From the NCBI GenBank assembly GCA_944381375.1, contig CALWKX010000017.1, positions 1-60,078 on the forward strand: a stretch of 60,078 bases of DNA, given 5' to 3'. This DNA comes from an uncultured Lachnospiraceae bacterium (GTDB lineage Bacteria > Bacillota > Clostridia > Eubacteriales > Anaerofustaceae). Below are positions 53,863 through 60,078 of this stretch, piece by piece (the stretch's first letter is position 1; every line of letters begins with the position of its first letter). The notes beneath the pieces are model-generated. The model was not told the DNA's origin and searched no databases. It worked only from the letters and a program-made list of their open reading frames with translations. The position numbers were made by a program, and so were the translations under genes.

Positions 53863-54309
53863 ATGAAGCAATTTATGCAGATGGCGTATGAGCAGGCGAT
53901 TATAGCTGCAAATGAAAAAGAGATTCCCGTAGGTGCTGTAATAGTCAGGAACGGTCGCGTTATAGCTGCTGCGCACAATACCTCGCGCACGGATTTGAAT
54001 ATGACCCGCCATGCAGAAATAAATGCGATAAATAAAGCTTGCTCTGTAATTAAAAGCGGTTATCTTACAGGATGTGAAATGTACATTACGCTGGAACCAT
54101 GTCCTATGTGTATGGGAGCTATAATTAATTCAAGAATAAGCAAACTTATATACGCAGCGGATGATTTTAATTTCGGAGCGTGCGGCGGATATGTGAATTT
54201 GGCTGTACATCCTTATGCGAAAAATATTGAGATATATGCCGGTATTATGCGCGAAGAATGTGCAGCTCTTTTGGATGATTTTTTCAGCAAGCTGCGAAAA
54301 GACGATTGA
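53863..54309 (+). CDS. tadA: tRNA adenosine(34) deaminase
   Basis: The 148-residue enzyme has HAEINAINKA near 54-63 (catalytic His-Ala-Glu) and PCPMCMGAI near 84-92 (zinc Cys pair). It deaminates A34 to inosine in tRNA-Arg. TTAAGGAATATC precedes the ATG. The distance to the flavoprotein pseudogene is 60 nt with no terminator. Confidence 0.95.
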   Translation: MKQFMQMAYEQAIIAANEKEIPVGAVIVRNGRVIAAAHNTSRTDLNMTRHAEINAINKACSVIKSGYLTGCEMYITLEPCPMCMGAIINSRISKLIYAADDFNFGACGGYVNLAVHPYAKNIEIYAGIMREECAALLDDFFSKLRKDD

Positions 54310-54369
54310 AAATTCAATATTGTTTTTATTTAGTAGGGATTAATTAGAATTTTAATTTGAAAACTAAAA

Positions 54370-55294
54370 ATGCCACGTTACAAATCTTGTTCTGGTCAAC
54401 TTATCAAGAAAACAATAGACTTGGTACAAGCGTATTTCGGTGAAGCTGTCCCAATTTCTACTATGTGTGCTCCAACGGAAAATCGTGGAATGATTTTTAC
54501 TGATGATAAGGGTAGATCGTTTCGTTTTGAGCAAGCTGGACTTAATGTGTGGCGTAGCTCCTTCGACAAATGGCTTGCAGACAAGGCGGTGCAATCGGGT
54601 GCAGAAGTCATAGATAATACGGCGGCTCTTTCCTGCGAGGAAGAAAACGGAATTGTAACCGTAACGCTGAAAGGCGAACAGATTTACACCGAACAGGCAG
54701 GATATGTTATCGACTGTGAGGGCGTAGTAGGAGCATTGAAAAAGAAGTTGCTTAACTGCAATCTGCAATACATAACCTTATCAGACATTCAATCAAGGTA
54801 GTATTGATTTAGATTATCACTTCTTTTATGCTTACTTGCAAACTGAATTATCTGAATACGATGCTTGGTTTAATGTTAAGGACAATCAGTTGGTGTTAGG
54901 TGTGTCTGTTAAAGACAGAAGCAAAACGGACTATTATTACGCTCGATTTATAGCCTATATGAAAAAAAAGCACAATTTGCAAATTGACGAACAACAAAAG
55001 GTTGATAAATGGCTCATGCCCTATATTAGCCCCGGCTGTGCTATTGATTATGGTGTTGGACGGATATTGTTTGCAGGAGAAATTGCAGGCTTTTTAAATC
55101 CTATGGGGGAAGGCATTTCTGCCGGAATGGAAAGTGGTTATTATGCTGCAAGCGCAATAATGAAGTATTTTGATGATGTAGATTTAGTCTATGCAAACTA
55201 CAAGGAAAGTACTGCTGCCCTACATAGTTATATGAAACGACAGTGGGGTTTTGTTGCGAGAATGGCGGATACTTTCAAGGAGATGAAATATTGA
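54370..55294 (+). pseudogene. FAD-dependent geranylgeranyl-reductase-like oxidoreductase, truncated and frameshifted
   Basis: Frame 54370-54801 encodes KSCSGQLIKKTIDLVQAYFG and FRFEQAGLNVWRSSFDKWLADKA; a second frame continues with YHFFYAYLQTELSEYDAWF and GRILFAGEIAGFLNPMGEGISAG to 55294. The join is restored if one T is removed near 54778-54780. The N-terminal FAD-binding GxGxxG part is missing and no SD precedes 54370, so both truncation and frameshift occurred. The family is the geranylgeranyl reductase-type flavoprotein group. The decay seems recent, since both halves stay otherwise open. Confidence 0.88.
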
Positions 55295-56031
55295 TTTATT
55301 TGAAAAAGCTTTTAATCAATTCTTTGTCGCAGGAAGAATATATTGCAAAAAATTCATCACTGAAAAGCATAATAGACAGAGGCGGTTTGGAATTTACTTC
55401 TCCCGTAACATTTTTTATAGGTGAAAACGGAACGGGTAAGTCGACTCTTTTGGAAGCGATTGCCGTGTCGTATGGTTTTAATGCGGAAGGGGGGACGGTG
55501 AATTTTAATTTTTCTTCTGTTCCTACCCATTCATCTCTTTATAAGAGTCTGTCTTTAGCCAAGGGCGCGCTGCGGCCCAAAGATGGTTTTTTCTTAAGAG
55601 CGGAAAGCTTTTATAATGTAGCAAGCGAAATCGACAGGCTTGCAAATGAGGATGAGGAATCTAAAAGTTTTATAGAAGGCTACGGAGGCAAATCATTGCA
55701 TTGTCAATCGCATGGCGAAAGCTTTATATCTGTCATGGCGAACCGTTTTTCCGGTAAAGGATTATACCTGCTTGACGAGCCTGAGGCGGCGCTGTCGGTA
55801 TCAAGTCAGTTTGCGCTTCTTAAATTGATAGATGAGCTTGTAAAAAATGATTCACAGTTTATAATTGCAACTCACTCGCCGATTATATCAGCTTATCCGG
55901 ATGCGTTGATTTATGAATTCACAAATCAGGATCTCAGAAAAACAAGTTATTATGATACGGATAACTATATGCTCACCAAGCGTTTTTTGCAAGATCCTGA
56001 AAGCATGATGCGCTACTTGTTTTCAAAATGA
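55291..56031 (+). CDS. AAA-family ATPase
   Basis: The 246-residue protein has Walker A FIGENGTGKSTLLEA near 42-56, a signature-like SHGESFISVMANRF near 145-158 and Walker B LYLLDEPEAALSV near 163-175, then ATHSP. These are the features of small SMC/ABC-type single-domain ATPases (AAA_21-like). I choose TTG 55291, because AAGGAG lies 8 nt upstream; a 48-nt longer frame begins inside the pseudogene. The protein role is unknown; no nuclease or toxin partner is obvious. The 3' end overlaps the convergent 56013-56432 gene by 19 bp. Confidence 0.85.
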   Translation: MIYLKKLLINSLSQEEYIAKNSSLKSIIDRGGLEFTSPVTFFIGENGTGKSTLLEAIAVSYGFNAEGGTVNFNFSSVPTHSSLYKSLSLAKGALRPKDGFFLRAESFYNVASEIDRLANEDEESKSFIEGYGGKSLHCQSHGESFISVMANRFSGKGLYLLDEPEAALSVSSQFALLKLIDELVKNDSQFIIATHSPIISAYPDALIYEFTNQDLRKTSYYDTDNYMLTKRFLQDPESMMRYLFSK

Positions 56032-56432
56032 GCATTTACGCTATCAGATATAATTTTGCGGACTGTCTCCCATTCTTCAGGATAAGCGTCTGCTCCCTGA
56101 GATGATATCCTCAGCGTTTTGTTAAGATTAAGGCGTATATGCCATTTGGGTCCGGCTGAAGCATTTCTCCCTACATATCTTTTCAGCCATTTTGCAACTC
56201 CTGTGTTTATAAGTTTTTGCGCCAATTCATATATTTCGTTATCAGTAATAGAGCGCTGCGCAAAATATATAGCTTGATTGTCTTTGTAATCCTGCATTTT
56301 TGCATATTTTATATCAATAAACGGCGCTTTGTTGCCTTTGATATGCTTTAGTATAAATTCATTATTGTTTTCGTATATATAAACGCTTTCATATTCGTTT
56401 TCGGTTCGGTAAAGATATTCGAAATTTTTCAT
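56013..56432 (-). CDS. unknown protein opposite the AAA ATPase
   Basis: The 139-residue protein (MKNFEYLYRTENEYESVYIYE start) is rich in charged and aromatic residues, lacks membrane segments and signal peptide, and has a basic stretch KWLKRYVGRNASAGPKWHIRL near 81-101. I recognise no family. It lies alone, overlapping the 3' end of the ATPase. SD is weak. Its coding status rests on length and on the lack of an alternative gene here. Confidence 0.6.
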   Translation of the reverse strand: MKNFEYLYRTENEYESVYIYENNNEFILKHIKGNKAPFIDIKYAKMQDYKDNQAIYFAQRSITDNEIYELAQKLINTGVAKWLKRYVGRNASAGPKWHIRLNLNKTLRISSQGADAYPEEWETVRKIISDSVNAHFENK

Positions 56433-56544
56433 CTGATATGTTCCTTATGATATATTTGTTTCGGTTTATTCATTCATCTTGTATATAATACAAAATTCAG
56501 GATAAAAATTCCATTAAATAAGAAAATACAATATTAAAATTTAA

Positions 56545-56573
56545 TTGACATGTCCAAATTGCTTTGATAAAAT
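56545..56573 (+). promoter_or_regulatory. sigma-A promoter of the str operon part
   Basis: TTGACA (56545-56550), 17-nt spacer, TAAAAT (56568-56573). A weak imperfect stem (AAAAGCGCG with TGTGCTTTT, 56590-56625) lies in the leader before SD GAGGAGC. Confidence 0.8.
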
Positions 56574-56641
56574 GTATAAGCTACACAGGTAAAAGCGCGT
56601 TTTTTTAGTGTGCTTTTTTAAGTAAGGCGAGGAGCTCTTTA

Positions 56642-56890
56642 ATGGATAAGATATGCCTTGACGGTGAAAAAATCGTTGTAGGAGTCAGACAAACTCTCAG
56701 AGCTTTGAATGATGACAATACCGAAAAAGTTTTCATTGCGGCAGATGCGAGCGAGTACGTCACTGAAAAGATTTATAAAGCGCTTGAGCAAAAAGGCCTA
56801 AAGGCTTATCGTGTCAAATCAATGAAATCTCTTGGTAGTTCCTGCGGAATAAACCGCCCTGCGGCGGCCGCAGCAATTATAAAAAAATGA
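56642..56890 (+). CDS. ribosomal protein L7Ae-like (YbxF-type)
   Basis: The 82-residue protein has the L7Ae fold pattern with GVRQTLRALNDD near 18-29, KVFIAADAS near 34-42 and the GSSCGINRPAAAA end near 65-77. Bacterial L7Ae paralogues bind kink-turn RNA. It sits directly before rpsL, as ybxF does in Firmicutes. GAGGAGC precedes the ATG. Confidence 0.92.
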   Translation: MDKICLDGEKIVVGVRQTLRALNDDNTEKVFIAADASEYVTEKIYKALEQKGLKAYRVKSMKSLGSSCGINRPAAAAAIIKK

Positions 56891-56905
56891 TGAAAGGAGA
56901 AAAAA

Positions 56906-57280
56906 ATGCCTACGATCAATCAGATCATTCGCAAAGGAAGAGAAGACGTCATCTATAAGACTAAGGCGCCGGCTCTGAAGGCTAATCCTCAAAGACGCGG
57001 CGTATGCACTGTAGTCAGAACAGCTACTCCTAAAAAGCCTAATTCCGCTATGCGTAAAATTGCAAGGGTCAGACTGACCAACGGTATAGAGGTAACTGCT
57101 TATATACCCGGTATCGGTCATAATTTGCAGGAGCACAGCGTTGTTATGGTTAAAGGCGGAAGAGTTAGGGATTTGCCGGGCGTTCGTTACAAAATTATAC
57201 GCGGCGCGCTTGATACTACAGGCGTTGCCAAAAGAATGCAGGCAAGAAGCAAATACGGAGCTAAAAAGCCTAAACAGTAA
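56906..57280 (+). CDS. rpsL: 30S ribosomal protein S12
   Basis: The 124-residue product has [11 protein letters not shown] near 40-50, with lysines at the streptomycin-sensitive positions, and [17 protein letters not shown] near 90-106. It controls decoding accuracy in the A site. GAAAGGAG precedes the ATG. Confidence 0.98.
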   Translation: MPTINQIIRKGREDVIYKTKAPALKANPQRRGVCTVVRTATPKKPNSAMRKIARVRLTNGIEVTAYIPGIGHNLQEHSVVMVKGGRVRDLPGVRYKIIRGALDTTGVAKRMQARSKYGAKKPKQ

Positions 57281-57398
57281 AACGTGTGTAAATATCTATA
57301 AGTTGTACTTATATTAAATGATATAAGCGCACATTACGGCGGACTTTATTGTGCCGCCGAGTACCGATGAAAAATTTCATATTAAGGAGGGAAGAAAC

Positions 57399-57869
57399 GT
57401 GCCAAGAAAAGGACCGGTACCCAAAAGAGAAGTGCTGCCTGATCCGATTTATTCAAGCATAGTTGTGACAAAGCTGTTGAACAACATAATGCTGGACGGG
57501 AAAAAAGGCGCAGCTCAGAAAATAGTTTACGGCGCTTTCGATATAGTTGAAGCGAAAACCGGTAAAAATGCGCTTGAAGCTTTTGAACAAGCGCTGAACA
57601 ATATAATGCCTGTGCTGGAGGTTAAAGCAAGAAGAGTAGGAGGAGCCACATATCAGGTTCCTTTGGAAGTAAGTCCTGCAAGAAGGCAGACATTGGGTTT
57701 AAGATGGCTCGTGTCATACAGCAAAAAACGTGGCGAGCGCACTATGAAAGAAAGGCTTGCTGCGGAAATAATGGACGCTTTAAATAATACAGGCGCAGCA
57801 GTTAAGAAAAAGGAAGATACGCATAAGATGGCGGAAGCCAATAAAGCTTTCTCACATTATAAATGGTAA
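57399..57869 (+). CDS. rpsG: 30S ribosomal protein S7
   Basis: The 156-residue protein starts at GTG 57399 ([11 protein letters not shown]), 8 nt after AAGGAGG; the open frame to 57351 is noncoding leader. [17 protein letters not shown] is the S7 signature near 92-108. The 118-nt rpsL-rpsG gap has two hairpins (57308-57327 and CGGCGG 57337-57342 with CCGCCG 57354-57359), a plausible S7 autoregulatory site by inference. Confidence 0.96.
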   Translation: MPRKGPVPKREVLPDPIYSSIVVTKLLNNIMLDGKKGAAQKIVYGAFDIVEAKTGKNALEAFEQALNNIMPVLEVKARRVGGATYQVPLEVSPARRQTLGLRWLVSYSKKRGERTMKERLAAEIMDALNNTGAAVKKKEDTHKMAEANKAFSHYKW

Positions 57870-57883
57870 TGCGTAAGTAAGTA

Positions 57884-59953
57884 ATGAGCAGAGAAGATAT
57901 ACTGAAAAAAACCAGAAATATAGGTATAATGGCGCATATAGATGCCGGCAAAACTACTACTACAGAACGTATACTCTTTTATTCCGGCAAAATCCACAGA
58001 ACTATGGAAACGCATGAAGGCGGTTCGCAGATGGACTGGATGGAGCAGGAAAGGGAAAGGGGTATTACGATTACTTCAGCGGCGACAACGTGTCATTGGC
58101 AGGATTGCATAATAAACATTATCGATACTCCAGGACATGTGGATTTTACCGTTGAGGTAGAAAGATCCTTGAGGGTTTTAGACGGTGCTGTAGCTGTTTT
58201 TTGCGCAAAAGGCGGGGTTGAACCACAGTCCGAAACCGTATGGCGTCAGGCTGACAAATACGGCGTGCCGCGCATAGCTTATATTAACAAAATGGATATT
58301 ATGGGCGCTGATTTTTTCAACGTGGTTTCCATGATGAAAACAAGACTCGGCACTAATCCTGTACCGATTCAGCTTCCTATAGGCAGCGAAGAATCTTTTG
58401 CCGGCATGATAGACCTTATCGAGATGAAAGCTTACTATTATATGGATAATGAAGGCAAGGTCATCGATGTAAGGGATATACCTGACGATATGATGCAGCT
58501 TGCTGAATCTTCAAGAGAGAATCTTCTTGAAGCCGTATCAGATTATGATGAAGGCATAATGGAAAAGTTTCTCAGCGGGGATGAAATAGGAGAAGCGGAG
58601 CTCAAAAAAGCTATCAGAAGCGCCTGTCTCAAAGCGCAGCTTGTGCCTGTTGTTTGCGGATCATCATTTAAAAATAAAGGAGTGCAGAAGGTTTTGGACT
58701 GTATTGTGGACTACCTTCCTTCTCCGCTTGATGTGCCTGCAATAAAAGGAACAGATCCGAAAACCGGAGAGACAGTTGAGCGCCATGCTACAGATCAGGA
58801 GCCTCTCAGCGCGCTGTCTTTCAAAATCATGGCTGATCCGTTTGTAGGCAAACTCGCGTTCACAAGGATATATTCAGGTGTTATGACTTCCGGCTCATAC
58901 GTATATAATCCGACAAAAGGCAAAAAAGAACGCGTTGGAAGAATACTGCGCATGCATGCCAATGACAGAAAGGATATCGATAAAGCGTACGCAGGCGATA
59001 TTGTTGCATTAGTAGGACTCAAGGAGGTTTCTACAGGCGATACCCTTTGCGCTGAAAACAGCCCTGTGGTACTGGAATCAATGGTTTTCCCTGAGCCTGT
59101 AATATCTGTGGCTATCGAACCCAAAACGAAAGCCGGTCAGGATAAAATGATCCAGACGCTTTTGAAACTTGCTGAGGAAGATCCGACTTTCAAATTCAAG
59201 ACTGATGACGAAACGGGTCAGACGATAATATCCGGAATGGGAGAGCTTCACCTTGAGATACTTGTAGACAGAATGTTGAGAGAATTTAAGGTCGAAGCGA
59301 ATGTCGGCAAACCGCAGGTAGCATATAAGGAAACCATAACGAAGCCTGCTCACAGCGACTACAAATACGTCAAGCAGACAGGCGGCAAAGGGCAATATGC
59401 GCATGTCGTCTTAGATATAGAGCCGAACGAAGCCGGCAAGGGATATTCGTTCGAAAGCAAAATCGTGGGCGGAGCCGTGCCAAAAGAATACATTGAACCG
59501 GTTAATAAAGGTATTCAGAGTGCTATGGAAAGCGGCGTACTTGCAGGATATCAAGTGCTTGACGTTAAGGTAACGCTTGTCGACGGATCGTATCACGAAG
59601 TCGACTCTTCGGAAATGGCATTTAAGATTTGCGGCGCTATGGCATTTAAGGAAGCCATGAAAAAGGCCGGACCTATATTAATAGAGCCTATATTCAAACT
59701 GGAGGTTACGGCTCCGGAAGAATGTCTCGGCGACGTAATAGGCGATTTGAGTTCAAGAAGAGGAAAAGTCGAAGGTATGGAAGTTGTTGCGGGAGGCGCG
59801 CAAACCGTAAGAGGTTTTGCCCCGCTTGCGGAAATGTTCCAGTACGCTACAGCGCTTCGCTCGAAGACAAAAGGCCGGGGAACGTATACTCTTCAATTTT
59901 CACACTACGAACAATTACCGCAGGCAATTGCGGAGAAAATGATTGGTAAATAA
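57884..59953 (+). CDS. fusA: elongation factor G
   Basis: The 689-residue GTPase has [14 protein letters not shown] near 17-30 (G1), [14 protein letters not shown] near 52-65 (switch 1), [16 protein letters not shown] near 81-96 (G3) and [10 protein letters not shown] near 135-144 (G4), followed by domains II-V. It drives tRNA-mRNA translocation. SD is weak, only 14 nt past rpsG, so coupling to S7 is likely. Confidence 0.97.
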   Translation: MSREDILKKTRNIGIMAHIDAGKTTTTERILFYSGKIHRTMETHEGGSQMDWMEQERERGITITSAATTCHWQDCIINIIDTPGHVDFTVEVERSLRVLDGAVAVFCAKGGVEPQSETVWRQADKYGVPRIAYINKMDIMGADFFNVVSMMKTRLGTNPVPIQLPIGSEESFAGMIDLIEMKAYYYMDNEGKVIDVRDIPDDMMQLAESSRENLLEAVSDYDEGIMEKFLSGDEIGEAELKKAIRSACLKAQLVPVVCGSSFKNKGVQKVLDCIVDYLPSPLDVPAIKGTDPKTGETVERHATDQEPLSALSFKIMADPFVGKLAFTRIYSGVMTSGSYVYNPTKGKKERVGRILRMHANDRKDIDKAYAGDIVALVGLKEVSTGDTLCAENSPVVLESMVFPEPVISVAIEPKTKAGQDKMIQTLLKLAEEDPTFKFKTDDETGQTIISGMGELHLEILVDRMLREFKVEANVGKPQVAYKETITKPAHSDYKYVKQTGGKGQYAHVVLDIEPNEAGKGYSFESKIVGGAVPKEYIEPVNKGIQSAMESGVLAGYQVLDVKVTLVDGSYHEVDSSEMAFKICGAMAFKEAMKKAGPILIEPIFKLEVTAPEECLGDVIGDLSSRRGKVEGMEVVAGGAQTVRGFAPLAEMFQYATALRSKTKGRGTYTLQFSHYEQLPQAIAEKMIGK

Positions 59954-59972
59954 GGAGAAACAAAGAAAAGAT

Positions 59973-60078
59973 ATGGCAAAGCAGAAATATGAAAGAACGA
60001 AACCGCACGTAAATATCGGAACGATAGGACACGTAGACCACGGGAAAACGACGCTGACAGCAGCAATCACAAAAGTGC
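59973..60078 (+). CDS. tuf: elongation factor Tu, 5' end (cut by window edge)
   Basis: The first 35 codons run [19 protein letters not shown] and continue through the P-loop region [16 protein letters not shown] precedes, 15 nt upstream. The rest lies outside the window. Confidence 0.95.
   Translation, partial: MAKQKYERTKPHVNIGTIGHVDHGKTTLTAAITKV

Overview
The window reads as a chromosomal segment of an endospore-forming, low-GC Gram-positive anaerobe of the class Clostridia. I cannot place it to genus. Evidence is the sporulation genes (yqfC, yqfD, spoIIR, an M23 peptidase with a forespore-type promoter, YIEGIA and its small partner, a DUF348/3D protein), Firmicutes-type operons, strong AGGAGG ribosome binding sites, AT-rich spacers and short U-tract terminators. 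Most of it is housekeeping DNA. No prophage, integrase, insertion sequence with transposase, CRISPR array or tRNA gene is visible.

Layout. 1-114 is nearly all of a 5S rRNA. 187-8888 (+) is the classic yqfC-yqfD-phoH-pgpH-ybeY-dgkA-cdd-era run, followed by tgt, yajC and an NfeD-like gene. 8979-13530 (-) carries rpsO, pnp, dut, ylmC and lysC. 13708-20202 is mostly minus strand: comB-like, a small membrane protein, an SGNH hydrolase, tmcAL, ogg, a methyltransferase, a 57-residue ferredoxin and a 3D-domain protein, with a plus-strand DUF1836 regulator. 20294-22521 holds an AIM24 protein, a YwaF protein and a HAD phosphatase. 22499-28199 (-) is a compact shikimate operon with a fused AroE-AroK, behind a consensus promoter. 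28261-30066 (-) is a sporulation trio. prfA follows, then a 125-bp cloverleaf-like repeat and a MerR-TraX-DUF362-flavodoxin group. 34530-36835 (-) is rpmH-rnpA-yidD-yidC-jag without a visible dnaA or origin. 37066-48007 is a patchwork of transporters, an ABC-F protein, tdk, an acyl-CoA synthetase, acyl- and methyltransferases, spoIIR and an LCP protein. 48234-53767 (-) is a phosphohexomutase, UPF0182, OadB and OadG-related operon. 53863-56432 contains tadA, a frameshifted flavoprotein pseudogene, an AAA ATPase and an unknown gene. 56642-60078 is the start of the str operon (L7Ae-like, rpsL, rpsG, fusA, tuf), cut by the window edge.

The best candidates for something undescribed are regulatory. 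(1) Upstream of the acyl-CoA synthetase at 42749 there is a promoter, a 29-residue reading frame with 10 valines, a possible antiterminator and a terminator abutting the start codon. This is the layout of a valine-sensing attenuator on a gene class not usually controlled that way. (2) The ABC-F gene at 38857 follows a short reading frame that runs through a terminator hairpin. (3) The 31331-31455 element folds into a perfect 28-bp stem closing three hairpins and supplies the stop codon of a merR gene. (4) Two genes, spoIIR and the M23 peptidase, carry the same sigma-F-like promoter pattern with identical 14-nt spacing.

All assignments come from reading protein motifs and gene order; no database search or folding calculation was run.
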